Source: Promicromonospora panici (lineage in GTDB: Bacteria > Actinomycetota > Actinomycetes > Actinomycetales > Cellulomonadaceae). Taken from it: a DNA stretch of 64,000 nt. Shown here piece after piece: positions 1 through 8,719 of the stretch. Numbering within the stretch: position 1 is the stretch's first letter; the number at the start of each line of letters is the position of its first letter. The DNA is taken from NCBI RefSeq assembly GCF_900608595.1, contig NZ_UWYY01000006.1, forward strand, positions 62,001-126,000, given 5' to 3'. A model generated the notes under the pieces. That model worked only from the letters and a program-made list of their open reading frames with translations. It was not told the origin of the DNA and made no database searches. The position numbers and the translations under genes are program-made.

Positions 1-670
1 TCTCGTCGACGTAGGGGTCGCCCATGTGGTGGATGCCGAAGTTCAGCTCGGGGAAGTCGTACGCCGCCATCTGCAGATCGTTCGGCTTGAAGGCCTCGAC
101 CGGGTGCATGCCGAGGGGGTACCCCTTATGGAACTGCACCATCTTGATGCCGAGTTCGATCGCCTTCTCGTACAGCGGATATGCGACCTCACGATCGTCC
201 GCAGCCCAGTGGTGATCGCGGTCCTGATAGGTGTAGAACTTGAAGCTCTTGGCGCCCCATTCGTGCACCTGCCGTTCCATTTCGTCCAGCGCGAGGTCCA
301 GGCCCTGCCAGCTCGGGTCGACTCCACCGCAGAAGATCAGCCGCTCGGGGTTGACCAGGGTCAGGTCATGGCACAGCTGTGCAGGCCCGAGAGAGTCCTT
401 CCAGGGGCCGAAGAGCGGCACGGTCTGGACCATCGCCAGGTCAGTGTCGGACTTCTCGAACAGTTGCACATTCGCCCACTCCGGGTCGACGGGGTCATAG
501 AAGTCCGGCTTGTCGGCCGGACCGCCTTTGCTCGCCATCAGCTTGTTGAACTCGTGCTGGTTGGCCCTGTGTGCGGCGACGTTACGCCCGTCCGTGCCGG
601 GCAAGATCTGCCGATCCGTGAAGTCCTGCGTGTGTACGACGCAGTCAAATACAAACATTCCGTCCTTCAT
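1..670 (-). CDS. Amidohydrolase-2 family protein, 3' end cut by the window edge
   Basis: The reading frame is open from an ATG at 670 to the left edge (223 codons) and is preceded by GGAAAG. It begins with MKDGMFVFDCVVHTQDF, where the conserved first metal-ligand motif of the family is degenerate, and continues with GGVDPSW and KFYTYQD stretches and a histidine-rich GIHHMGDPY segment near the edge. This fits the PF04909 metal-dependent hydrolase/decarboxylase superfamily (lactonases, gamma-resorcylate-type decarboxylases). It is last in the operon with a sugar-type ABC importer and a dehydrogenase, so a role in breaking down the imported compound is likely. A lactonase acting after the SDR is one possibility. 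The substrate cannot be read from the sequence and the C-terminal active-site half is missing. Confidence 0.75.
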   Translation of the reverse strand, partial: MKDGMFVFDCVVHTQDFTDRQILPGTDGRNVAAHRANQHEFNKLMASKGGPADKPDFYDPVDPEWANVQLFEKSDTDLAMVQTVPLFGPWKDSLGPAQLCHDLTLVNPERLIFCGGVDPSWQGLDLALDEMERQVHEWGAKSFKFYTYQDRDHHWAADDREVAYPLYEKAIELGIKMVQFHKGYPLGMHPVEAFKPNDLQMAAYDFPELNFGIHHMGDPYVDE

Positions 671-713
671 TGCACTTTCCTCTCTAGATGCCGTACGCGC
701 GTCCCGCGGGGCA

Positions 714-1520
714 TCAGCTCACGAAGTCACCGTTCGGCTGCCCGTTCCAGGCCGTCACGCCACCGTCGATCGGAAGAATGGCGCCTGTGATGAACGACGC
801 CGCCGGCGATGCCAGGAACAGCACCGCGTCGGCGATCTCGCCGGGCTCCGCGATGCGACCCAGCGGGATGAAAGTGCTGAACGCGTCATCCAGCCCGGGG
901 ATTGCCCGGAAGTTGTCCTCCAGCAAGGGGGTGCGCACCGGCCCGGGTGCGATCGCGTTGACCCGCACCGAGGACTTTCCGTAGTCGATCGCCATGCTCC
1001 TGGTGAGGTTGACGATCGCGCCCTTGGCGGCGTTGTATGCCGCATAGTTGAAGTCGGCGCCGATCCCTGAGACCGAGGCCGTGTTCACGATCGAGCCGCG
1101 TGCGGCGATGAGGTATGGCAACGCCGCACGGGCGAGGAAGAATACGCCGTCCACATCTACGCTCATCACTCGTCGCCACAGCTCATTCGATGTCTCGGTC
1201 ACAGAGCCCACGGGTGCGATGCCCGCGTTGTTGATGAGCACGTCCATGCGGCCGAACCGCTCGTGAACGGCAGCGACAAAGGCATCCGCCGACTCGGTGC
1301 GAGAGACATCCAGCACGAGAGGAACGAACCTCTCCCTCAACGTGGCGGGCAACTGCTCGACGAAACGGTTGAGCGCTATGTCGTTGACGTCACCGCCGAC
1401 GACGGCCGCCCCTGCGCGGAGAAAACCGATCGAGACGGCCGCTCCGATCCCCGAGGCGGCCCCGCTCACCGCTACGACACGGCCGGAGTAGAGGTTCTCT
1501 TTCCACACATTCGTGCTCAC
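714..1520 (-). CDS. Short-chain dehydrogenase/reductase (SDR)
   Basis: This 268-residue classical SDR has the Rossmann motif SGAASGIG near residue 20, the NNAG motif near residue 95, and a catalytic Ser followed by YNAAK around residues 145-165. Length and motifs are typical of NAD(P)-dependent sugar, polyol or 3-oxoacyl dehydrogenases. The GTG start has a GAGAGAGG ribosome site about ten bases upstream. It lies 33 bp after the permease gene and 43 bp before the amidohydrolase gene, so it is co-transcribed with the importer. By analogy with non-phosphorylative sugar pathways, the SDR may oxidise the imported sugar or polyol and the amidohydrolase may open a lactone; this is inference. Confidence 0.88.
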   Translation of the reverse strand: MSTNVWKENLYSGRVVAVSGAASGIGAAVSIGFLRAGAAVVGGDVNDIALNRFVEQLPATLRERFVPLVLDVSRTESADAFVAAVHERFGRMDVLINNAGIAPVGSVTETSNELWRRVMSVDVDGVFFLARAALPYLIAARGSIVNTASVSGIGADFNYAAYNAAKGAIVNLTRSMAIDYGKSSVRVNAIAPGPVRTPLLEDNFRAIPGLDDAFSTFIPLGRIAEPGEIADAVLFLASPAASFITGAILPIDGGVTAWNGQPNGDFVS

Positions 1521-1553
1521 AACGTCACATCCTCTCTCTCCGCACGTAGCGGC

Positions 1554-2579
1554 TCAGGCCGTCTGTCGTCGACTGCGTACGCGGAAAATAGAAAGGAGTC
1601 TGCCGTCGCTCAACACGGCAAGAATGATCACGGCACCGATGACGACCGGCTGGAGATGCGGGGAGACGTTAAGCAGTGTGAGTCCGTTGTTGAGCACGCC
1701 GATGATCAGTAGACCCACGAAGGTTCCCCACATGGAACCTACCCCGCCGGCCAGGCTCGCCCCACCGATGACGACGGCTGCGATGACGCTGAGCAGGTCG
1801 CTGGAATTCCCCGCCGAGGGCTGGGCGGCGTTCAGTCGCGCACCGACGACCAGGCCCGCGACCGCGGCGAGAAACCCCGCGGTGGCATACACGCGCAGTT
1901 GCAAGAGCTTCACGCGGATCCCCGAAAGTCGTGCCACCTCCTCATTGCTGCCGATGGCGTACAACGACCGTCCCGCAGGCCGGTACTTCAGCCAGAGAGC
2001 GGCGATAATGACGACCACGATCATGAGGTACACCTGCAGGGAGACCCCCAGCAAACGCACTTGAGAAAGGCCCAGGAACCAGTCAGGCAGCCCGAGGATC
2101 GGCGTCCCGTTGGTGAGGTAGAGGGACAGGCCGGTGGCGGCGAACATCGTCGCAAGCGTGGCAATGAACGCCTGGACCTTGCCGAACGCGACCAGCACGC
2201 CGTTGAGCAGTCCGATACCAGTGCCCGTGGCTAGACCGACGATGATGCAGATCCAGAAAGGCCAGCCGAGGTTCTGGTAGGTGACCGCGACGACCATGAA
2301 GCTGAGGCCGAGGACGGCGGACACCGACAGGTCGATGCCACCGAGGATGATGATCAGCGTCGCCCCTGCCGCCATGATCCCGATGTACGAGACCTGCACG
2401 AGGATGTTGATGAGGTTGTTCGTGGTGAGAAACACCGGAGAAAGGAACGACATCACAGCGATCAGCAGAACGAGTCCGATCAGCGGACCGGACAGCATCT
2501 TCAATCGGCTCTTCACCTGAGTGATCCGGATCGCCGACGCCGGCAGTGCGGTCGGTCGCTCCGTGAGTGACGTTGCCAT
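1554..2579 (-). CDS. RbsC-like sugar ABC transporter permease
   Basis: A 341-residue inner-membrane protein of the BPD_transp_2 (RbsC/XylH) family with about ten hydrophobic segments and the conserved GGIDLSVSAVLGLS segment near residue 80, followed by GNGLTLLNVSPHLQ near the C-terminus. It forms the membrane channel for the neighbouring RbsA-like ATPase and RbsB-like binding protein. The chosen ATG at 2579 is preceded by AAGGAG at ideal spacing; an in-frame ATG ten codons upstream lacks a ribosome site. The gene lies 43 bp after the ATPase gene on the same strand. Confidence 0.92.
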   Translation of the reverse strand: MATSLTERPTALPASAIRITQVKSRLKMLSGPLIGLVLLIAVMSFLSPVFLTTNNLINILVQVSYIGIMAAGATLIIILGGIDLSVSAVLGLSFMVVAVTYQNLGWPFWICIIVGLATGTGIGLLNGVLVAFGKVQAFIATLATMFAATGLSLYLTNGTPILGLPDWFLGLSQVRLLGVSLQVYLMIVVVIIAALWLKYRPAGRSLYAIGSNEEVARLSGIRVKLLQLRVYATAGFLAAVAGLVVGARLNAAQPSAGNSSDLLSVIAAVVIGGASLAGGVGSMWGTFVGLLIIGVLNNGLTLLNVSPHLQPVVIGAVIILAVLSDGRLLSIFRVRSRRQTA

Positions 2580-2622
2580 TGGCTTTTCTCCTTGGTCTGT
2601 TCGATTCACTGTTCACTCACCG

Positions 2623-4110
2623 CTACGAAACGCACAGTTGCATGACTCGTTCGGGAGTGGCTTCCTCGCGAGTGAGAATGGCGCGTTGGCGTCCGGCCGC
2701 GACGACCATGACCCGGTGCGAGAGCAGCAGCACTTCTTCGAGTTCCGACGACACGACCACTACCGCCACCCCGCGGGCAGCGAGTGCGCGGATGATCTCG
2801 TAGATGGCCTCCTTGGCGCCGACGTCAACACCCCGGGTGGGCTCGTCGAGGATCAGGACCTTCGGAATGCGGACGAGCCACTTGGCCAGGAGCACCTTCT
2901 GCTGGTTGCCTCCGGAGAGCAACCCCACCGGGCGATCAAGATCGCCACGGATGTCAACCTCGGACGCCATCCGGCGCTTCAGCCTGTCCAGGAAGCGTGT
3001 CGTCACGAACCCGCTGGGCACCAGGCGCGACTCCCAAGGCAGGGCCATGTTCTCGGCGCTCGTGCGGTTGAGATTGAGGCCCTGAGCCTTTCGGTCCTCG
3101 GGGACCATGTAGATGCCGGCCGATATCGCGTCCGGCACCGATCGGATCTTCACCGGAGCGCCCTCGACCAGCACCTCCCCGGAGTCGAACGGATCGGCTC
3201 CGGCGAGGGCCCGCACGATCTCGGTGCGTCCCGAGCCGACGAGCCCCGAGACGCCGAGGATCTCGCCGCGACGCAACTCCACGGTGATGTTCTCGAACCG
3301 GCTTGAGGAAAGATCCTGCACGCTGGCCACGACCTCGTGCCCATGCGGTGGGGGCGGTGCCTCCCGACGGGCAAGATCGCGGCCCACCATCGCTCGGATC
3401 ATTCCTTCGCGATCAATGTCGCGGGCATCCCACTCGCCGACCTTGGAGCCGTCCCTCAAACAGACCACGCGATCTGCGATCCGCAAGACCTCGTCGAGCC
3501 GATGACTGATGTAGACGACGCCTGTGCCGCGTGAGCGCAGCAGATCGATCTGCTCGAGCACGCGCTCGGTCTCGTGCCGGCCGAGTGACGCCGACGGCTC
3601 GTCGAAGATCACGAAAGCCGGACGACGGATGATCGCCCGCGCGATCTCGATCTCCTGCTGGGTGGCGGTCGACAAGCCGGCGACGGGCCGGCGGGGGTCG
3701 AGCGTGACGCCTAGATCGGCGAGCGCTGCTCGGGCGTCGGCGACCATCTCGCGCGTGGCAACGCGCCCGCGCCGGACCGGCAGTCGGCCGAGGAACATGT
3801 TCTCGGCAACCGACAGCTCCGGGATCATCTTGATCTCCTGGTGGATGATCGCGACACCCGAATTGAGTGCATCGATCGGGCTGGCAGGCGCGTACGGCCG
3901 GTCGTCGATGGTCATAGCACCGTCGTCGGGTCGTTTGATGCCCGCGATGATGGAACTGAGTGTGGACTTGCCGGCACCGTTCTCGCCGATCAGGCCGACG
4001 ACTGAACCAGCCGCGATGGAGAAGTCCACCGCGCGCAGGACGGCGTTGCCTCCGTAGCGTTTCGTCAGGGCCGTCCCGGTCAGGGTGCGTGCAGTGTTGG
4101 CTTCGCTCAT
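2623..4110 (-). CDS. RbsA-like sugar ABC transporter ATP-binding protein (two ATPase domains)
   Basis: A 495-residue protein of two fused ABC domains, the arrangement of RbsA, MglA and XylG. Domain 1 (about 8-240) has Walker A GENGAGKST, signature LSTATQQE and Walker B VIFDEPSA. Domain 2 (about 255-495) has the degenerate Walker A GLVGSGRTE typical of this family, signature LSGGNQQK and Walker B LILDEPTRG. It powers import of a pentose, hexose or polyol together with the adjacent permease and lipoprotein. The ATG overlaps the stop codon of a 32-codon upstream reading frame (ATGA), so its translation may be coupled to that frame. Confidence 0.93.
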   Translation of the reverse strand: MSEANTARTLTGTALTKRYGGNAVLRAVDFSIAAGSVVGLIGENGAGKSTLSSIIAGIKRPDDGAMTIDDRPYAPASPIDALNSGVAIIHQEIKMIPELSVAENMFLGRLPVRRGRVATREMVADARAALADLGVTLDPRRPVAGLSTATQQEIEIARAIIRRPAFVIFDEPSASLGRHETERVLEQIDLLRSRGTGVVYISHRLDEVLRIADRVVCLRDGSKVGEWDARDIDREGMIRAMVGRDLARREAPPPPHGHEVVASVQDLSSSRFENITVELRRGEILGVSGLVGSGRTEIVRALAGADPFDSGEVLVEGAPVKIRSVPDAISAGIYMVPEDRKAQGLNLNRTSAENMALPWESRLVPSGFVTTRFLDRLKRRMASEVDIRGDLDRPVGLLSGGNQQKVLLAKWLVRIPKVLILDEPTRGVDVGAKEAIYEIIRALAARGVAVVVVSSELEEVLLLSHRVMVVAAGRQRAILTREEATPERVMQLCVS

Positions 4111-4205
4111 TGTCGTCTATTCCCGGTTCGTTTTGGACGGGCGGGCCGCCCGGCGTCCTTCGTTTGATACTTGTTCAAGATCTGCGTATCCCCCGCCTTG
4201 GACAC
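4107..4205 (-). CDS. Possible 32-residue peptide translationally coupled to the ABC ATPase gene
   Basis: A short reading frame starts at a GTG (4205) with GGAGGAG six bases upstream and ends in an ATGA overlap with the ATPase start. It encodes a basic peptide, MSKAGDTQILNKYQTKDAG followed by a Pro/Arg-rich tail. Strong ribosome site, correct phase and exact stop/start overlap are the evidence; no family is recognised. It may be a leader that couples translation of the ATPase gene across the 255-bp gap after the binding-protein gene. It could also be chance. Confidence 0.4.
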   Translation of the reverse strand: MSKAGDTQILNKYQTKDAGRPARPKRTGNRRQ

Positions 4206-4365
4206 GGGACTCCTCCACGCGGAGCATCACGGCTGTCGAGGTATTGAATGCCTCGGTGATGCTGGCTCGATATCCAGGTTGCGCCAGCTCCGCCCGAGGC
4301 GTGGATCAGCTCAGCCCAGTGCGTCTCGTCGTTGAGACACGTTCATGAAATAGCGACGCGGGACG

Positions 4366-5361
4366 CTATCCCTGTGTTCCGTAGTATCTCTGGGCACGAG
4401 CCTCTTCCAGGTTCTCATTTGTCACGAGGACCGACTCCTGGATCTGCTCCTTGGGGATGTCTTCCCCCGTGCCCTCCATCGCTGCGATCGCGTCCTGCAC
4501 AGCAATTTGCCCCATGGTGTAGGGCTGCTGGCTCATGGTGGCGGAGATGTGGCCCTTCTCGATCGCGTCGTAGACCGCCGGGAATCCGTCGATCGTCACG
4601 ATCGGAATGTTTTCGCGGCCGGCCGACTCAGCCGCACTCGCGGCGCCGAGCGCCATGTCGTCGCTCTGAGCGAATACACCCTGCAGGTCCTCGTTGGCGG
4701 TGAGCACATTGGCGAATACGCTGACAGCCTTGTTCTGGTCCCAGTCCGCGCTCGTCGTACTGACCACGTCCAGCCCCGGGTTCTCGTGAAGGGATGTATC
4801 GCACCCCTCCGTCCGCTGCATCTGAGTGGACGAGGCAGGGATGCCTTCGACGATGGCGATGTCTCCTTCGCCGTCCAGCAGTTCAGCCAGGTGATCGCAG
4901 GCTTGCCTCGCCATGGCCACGCTGTCGCTGCCGATGTAGGTGACGTAGTTGCCGCCCGCCGGAACCTGGTCGACGGCCACGACCGGGATACCGGCTGCAT
5001 TCGCCTGGCTGATCGATGCGCCCCCCGACGCCGCGTCGAGTTGGATGAAGATCAGCGACCCGACGCCCTGGCTCACCAGGTTCTGCACGTGGTTGACCTG
5101 TGTGGAGCTGTTGCCTTGAGCGTTGAGGATCACCAGCTCGTAGCCCTGCTCTGCCGCTTCCTCTTCCATGCCCTGCTGCGCAGCCGCGTAGAACTGGTTG
5201 ACGAACGACATCGAGACGCCGATCGCCTTGTCGTCACTGTCACGGCTCGACTGTCCCCCGGGGGTGCCCGAGCACCCGGAGAGAACGAGCACTGCCGTGG
5301 CGATCGCCGCAGCAGCGGGAACGACGCGGCGGCGCATCTGCGGATTCTGCTGGATCTTCAT
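4366..5361 (-). CDS. RbsB-like sugar-binding lipoprotein of the ABC importer
   Basis: A 331-residue extracytoplasmic binding protein of the Peripla_BP_4 family. The N-terminus has an RRR patch, a hydrophobic stretch and lipobox LSGC, so it is anchored in the membrane by lipidated cysteine. Later motifs (VDQVPAGGNYVTYIGSD, FAQSDDMALGA, IVTIDGFPA) match the hinge and ligand-cleft segments of ribose-type binding proteins. The ATG at 5361 has an upstream GAAAG; an in-frame start 57 codons earlier would hide the signal peptide and is rejected. It is the first clearly intact gene of the importer operon, divergent from two IclR genes likely to control it. Confidence 0.92.
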   Translation of the reverse strand: MKIQQNPQMRRRVVPAAAAIATAVLVLSGCSGTPGGQSSRDSDDKAIGVSMSFVNQFYAAAQQGMEEEAAEQGYELVILNAQGNSSTQVNHVQNLVSQGVGSLIFIQLDAASGGASISQANAAGIPVVAVDQVPAGGNYVTYIGSDSVAMARQACDHLAELLDGEGDIAIVEGIPASSTQMQRTEGCDTSLHENPGLDVVSTTSADWDQNKAVSVFANVLTANEDLQGVFAQSDDMALGAASAAESAGRENIPIVTIDGFPAVYDAIEKGHISATMSQQPYTMGQIAVQDAIAAMEGTGEDIPKEQIQESVLVTNENLEEARAQRYYGTQG

Positions 5362-5368
5362 GGACTCA

Positions 5369-5757
5369 CTACTTTCTTTGGTAACGAACTTCGCCGCGAG
5401 CGGCGAACGTGACGAGCGGGCCGTGATCGGCGAATCGGCCGAGCGGGACGTCGGGCTTGTACCGGTGCACCTCGGCGCCCTCGCGCAGCAGCCCGTCGAG
5501 GCGGCACTTTCAGAGGGCGCGAATCGGGACACCGGTGCGTTCGCGCGGGGCGCATGCCCGACTCACTCGGTCGCCGGCGATCGCGTGGAGTGCGCCTCGC
5601 CCGACGACGGCGGGTCTCCCGATTCGGGAAGCTGCCCCGTGGCGACAGCGAACCTTCCGTCGAGCCGGAACGCGGGAGCACCGGGAGGGGTCACGAGAGC
5701 GCTCCCGTGGGGCGCTCGATGAGTCTGCATGGTCCGACCTTCGGACGTGTGCTTCAC
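5369..5757 (-). pseudogene. Decayed reading frame ahead of the binding-protein gene
   Basis: A GTG at 5757 has a very strong ribosome site (AAAGGAG, six bases away) but its frame stops after 64 codons. A different frame, ending at 5369 just before the binding-protein gene, is open for 46 codons with strongly GC-biased third positions and protein-like sequence (LLREGAEVHRYKPDVPLG). The pattern fits one gene broken by frameshifts, or a leader peptide followed by a gene remnant. No family assignment is safe; one short stretch in a third frame (IGRPAVVGRGALHAIAGDRV) resembles the swivelling domain of PEP-utilising enzymes, but it is too short to rely on. Confidence 0.35.
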
Positions 5758-5864
5758 AGTTCGCTCCTTTGCGATCTGCCGTCGCTGATGAATCTACGCT
5801 GACTCCTCCAGCGAACGCGCAGTACGGGTCTTACATGAGGAAACTAGCACGGGTCCATCTATCT

Positions 5865-5882
5865 TGTCCAGGATCCTGGACA
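5865..5882. promoter_or_regulatory. 18-bp perfect palindrome, candidate IclR operator
   Basis: TGTCCAGGATCCTGGACA is a perfect inverted repeat in the divergent region between the ABC importer operon (minus) and the two IclR genes (plus). A related half-site (TGTCCAAGA) occurs at about 5968-5976, just before the first IclR start. IclR proteins bind palindromes of about this size between divergent genes, so operator function is a reasonable inference. Confidence 0.6.
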
Positions 5883-5936
5883 CTGAGTTCATTTATAGCA
5901 ACTAGAGCCGGACAGGCGGGTCAACCCAAAGTATCG

Positions 5937-5965
5937 TTGCTGGCCCGTCCTGTTTTCTGTAGAGT
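5937..5965 (+). promoter_or_regulatory. Candidate sigma-70-type promoter of the IclR pair
   Basis: TTGCTG (5937-5942) and TAGAGT (5960-5965) are separated by 17 bp and lie about 30 bp before the first IclR start. Transcription would begin near 5972, which favours the start at 5992 (with ribosome site) over the GTG at 5977. Confidence 0.5.
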
Positions 5966-5991
5966 CTGTCCAAGAAGTGGAAGGAAGTGAC

Positions 5992-6786
5992 GTGGCCAAA
6001 ATCGGCTCCGAGACCAGCGACACCGCCGGGATGAGCGCGATCAGGAAGGCCACGCGCGTCTTGCACCGCCTCGCCGCATCCGGTGAACTCACTGCGGGAG
6101 AGCTCGCCGATGCCCTCGAGGAACCGGTAACGACCGTTTATCGGATGCTCACCAACCTCGAGGGCATCGGCTGGATCGAGCGGGGGTCGCGCAAGGGCAG
6201 CCCCGTACGCCTCGGAGTGGAACTCATCGCCCTCGGGCAGTCGGTGGAGGACGCCCTTGACCCGCGCCTCCTGTCGAGGGCTGCACTTGTCCGACTGAAT
6301 GAGGCGACCTCGGAGACGGCATACCTGTGCGTGCCCAGCGGGCAACGCGCCACCTGCATCGAGCGGGTCGACGGCATCTACACACGCACCGCCGAGCTAC
6401 CGATCGGTGGATCACTTCCACTGCATCAGGGTGCCGGCCCACGAGCGATCCTCGCCTTCACCTCGCAGTTGTTCCGCGACCGCTACACCGCGACGATGCG
6501 CGCCTCGCAGCTCAACCCGATGACCGAGTCGGAGGCGCTTCGACTCGACGCGGAACTCGCGAGCATTCGGGCGTCCGGGCTGGCTTCGTCCGATGGCGAT
6601 GTCACCCCGGGCGTCTACAGCGTCGCGGCCCCCGTCATGAATCATCGGGGCGAGGTCATCGCCTCCATCACGCTCAGTGCCCTCAAGTCACGAACGGACA
6701 CCCGCATGCTCGCTTTCGATGACCTCGTCCGCGACGAAGCCCGGCGCGTCTCGACCGACCTGGGATTCCGCCATGCCGACAGTTGA
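5992..6786 (+). CDS. IclR-family transcriptional regulator 1
   Basis: A 264-residue regulator with an N-terminal winged helix-turn-helix (LTAGELADALEEPVTTVYRM, about residues 30-50) and a C-terminal IclR effector domain with the usual SETAYLCVPSGQRATCIE and GAGPRAILAF segments. The GTG at 5992 is chosen because GGAAGG lies seven bases upstream. It is divergent from the ABC importer operon and overlaps the second IclR gene by 14 bp. It probably represses the importer and catabolic genes until their substrate or an intermediate binds. Confidence 0.9.
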   Translation: MAKIGSETSDTAGMSAIRKATRVLHRLAASGELTAGELADALEEPVTTVYRMLTNLEGIGWIERGSRKGSPVRLGVELIALGQSVEDALDPRLLSRAALVRLNEATSETAYLCVPSGQRATCIERVDGIYTRTAELPIGGSLPLHQGAGPRAILAFTSQLFRDRYTATMRASQLNPMTESEALRLDAELASIRASGLASSDGDVTPGVYSVAAPVMNHRGEVIASITLSALKSRTDTRMLAFDDLVRDEARRVSTDLGFRHADS

Positions 6787-7594
6787 GAAGCCGAGTCGAG
6801 TTCTGACACATCTGAGTACTGCCGTCAGGTGCCTCGCGGAAGTGGGCCCGCTGTCGGCCCCCGACATTGCCAAGGAGATCGGCGTTCCGCGTCCAAGCGC
6901 CTACCGATTGCTGGGAGCGCTCGTCCAGGCTGGTCTCGCGATCCAGCGTGCGGATGGCACCGTCTCGTTGAGCACCGCCTGGCTCAAGCTCGGCGACAGC
7001 GCCCTCGCTACCGCCGCACCATGGTTCGATCGTGACGACCTCTTGCTCGAGCTACGGGACAAGACCCGCTTGACTGTGTTCCTGTGCGTGCCGCGTCCGC
7101 AGCGGACGGTATGCGTGCGGCGGCTCGACGGGCAGGGCGTCCAGGTTCTGGTACTAAAGCCGGGCGGGAGCCTTCCGCTCCACGTCGGCGGCGTCGGACG
7201 TATCACCCTCGCGTTCGGCGACGAAGACCCCGAGGCCTACCTCGCCGACATCGGCCTCGATCAGCTCACACCGAACTCTCTCGTCCAGCCGGAGCAGGTC
7301 CTCGCCGACGTACAACTGAGTCGCCAGCGCGGATACTGCGTTTCCGACGAAGACGTCACGGTCGGGGTGGGCGCCGTCGCCGTTCCCGTCCTGACGGAGG
7401 ATGGCAGGCTCCTTGCGGCACTGTCAGTGGCAGGTCGACGCGAAGACATCATCGGCCACGAGCCGGGCCTCGCGAACGAACTGACCGAAACCGCCGCTGC
7501 CCTAGTGACCTCCGCCAGCACGGCCCGCACGGCCCAGGCCGCGGCGGTTCCGGGCAGGACCGAAGCAAAGGCCGCGGCCCACACACGGACGTAG
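6773..7594 (+). CDS. IclR-family transcriptional regulator 2
   Basis: A 273-residue IclR protein with helix-turn-helix LSAPDIAKEIGVPRPSAYRL near residues 27-46 and an IclR effector domain (TRLTVFLCVPRPQRTVCVRR, then SLPLHVGGVGRITLAF). The ATG at 6773 lies inside the end of the first IclR gene, so the two are translationally coupled. Tandem overlapping IclR genes suggest duplication and possibly a heteromer or layered control of the importer operon. The C-terminal tail is Ala/Thr-rich and probably unstructured. Confidence 0.9.
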   Translation: MPTVEKPSRVLTHLSTAVRCLAEVGPLSAPDIAKEIGVPRPSAYRLLGALVQAGLAIQRADGTVSLSTAWLKLGDSALATAAPWFDRDDLLLELRDKTRLTVFLCVPRPQRTVCVRRLDGQGVQVLVLKPGGSLPLHVGGVGRITLAFGDEDPEAYLADIGLDQLTPNSLVQPEQVLADVQLSRQRGYCVSDEDVTVGVGAVAVPVLTEDGRLLAALSVAGRREDIIGHEPGLANELTETAAALVTSASTARTAQAAAVPGRTEAKAAAHTRT

Positions 7595-7792
7595 AGCGCT
7601 GCCGTTGCCAGGAGTAGTGACGCCCGGTCGTGGCGGCAGGGCAAGCCTTCTTGGACCAACCCGGCCACGGACGCACCGTCCTTCGGAACTGGCCGTGACC
7701 GGGCCCGCGCGCACAGCGACGGGAAGGTGAGCATGTGGCACCCCGACAGGGAGGCGACGCGTCCTTTCGTCATTGGTGAGTCAGGCGTGCTG

Positions 7793-8719
7793 TCACCGCG
7801 CAGTGTGATCGTGCGGGTCACCCTTTGACGCCCAGATCCGGCGATAGGAGCCGTCCATCAGATCCGCGAGCAAGTCGGGCCCTTGCGGATCCCAACCCAG
7901 CTCTTCCTTTGCGCGAGATGAGTCGACGCGGCTGTTGCTGGCCAGTGCGACGTCAACCCAGCGCGCGCCAAGCTCTCCACGCGCCTCCTCAATGGATACC
8001 TCACGCGCGCCCGTCTGACCGAGAACGTGCGCGATCCCGTCGGTGACCTCACTCATGGCGAGCTCACCGGAAGCGACGTTGTAGGAAGCACCAGGCTTCG
8101 CATGCTCCAACGCGAGCAGGTATAGCTCAGCGAGGTCGTAGAGGTACACATTCCCCCAGCGGTTCTCACCGCTCCCCGCATAGATGGTCCTCCCCGTCGA
8201 GAGTCCGTAGCGAAGCATGAGGGGAAGCTGTTCTGAGCCGCCGTCACCGAAGACCATGGCCGGCCGGATGACGACCGACCGGATGTCGTCGTTCGCCGCG
8301 TCCAGGACGCGCTGGTCAGACTCGTACCGGGCGGCGACGACCGGTGCGGGCACGAAGGCATCCGTCTCCGTGTAGACGTTCGACGAGAACTCCCCGGCCG
8401 CGAGGTCGGTGTACACCCCTGTGCCGCTGGTGCGCAGGTACGTCTTGCCCGTGCCCGCCAGCGCACCCAGGAACGCCTCCGTGGACGGCGCGTGGTCCGC
8501 GGTCGCAGTGTCGATGATGCCGTCGTAGGTGGACAAATCGAAGCGCCCAATATCTTCGAGGCTCCCGATCACCGGAGTGACGCCTTGCGCTCGCACTGAT
8601 CGCGCTGACACCTCCGACCGGACCAGACCGTGGACGTGGTAGCCGGCACGCGACAACCGCTGGGAGATCGCCTGGCCGAGGTATCCGGCCGCACCGGTCA
8701 CGAAGAGTTGCTCAGTCAT
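7793..8719 (-). CDS. NAD(P)-dependent epimerase/dehydratase (extended SDR)
   Basis: A 308-residue extended SDR with the N-terminal nucleotide-binding motif VTGAAGYLGQAI. The segment around residues 130-140 has VYTETDAF and AARYESDQRV, where the usual YxxxK is altered to YESDQ, so catalysis may differ or be absent. The ATG at 8719 has GGAGGA at good spacing and overlaps the stop of the upstream ABM gene (ATGA), showing coupled translation. Such proteins act on sugars, phenolics or quinones or serve as redox sensors. The pairing with an ABM monooxygenase hints at oxidation of an aromatic or quinone compound, but no substrate can be named. Confidence 0.82.
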   Translation of the reverse strand: MTEQLFVTGAAGYLGQAISQRLSRAGYHVHGLVRSEVSARSVRAQGVTPVIGSLEDIGRFDLSTYDGIIDTATADHAPSTEAFLGALAGTGKTYLRTSGTGVYTDLAAGEFSSNVYTETDAFVPAPVVAARYESDQRVLDAANDDIRSVVIRPAMVFGDGGSEQLPLMLRYGLSTGRTIYAGSGENRWGNVYLYDLAELYLLALEHAKPGASYNVASGELAMSEVTDGIAHVLGQTGAREVSIEEARGELGARWVDVALASNSRVDSSRAKEELGWDPQGPDLLADLMDGSYRRIWASKGDPHDHTAR

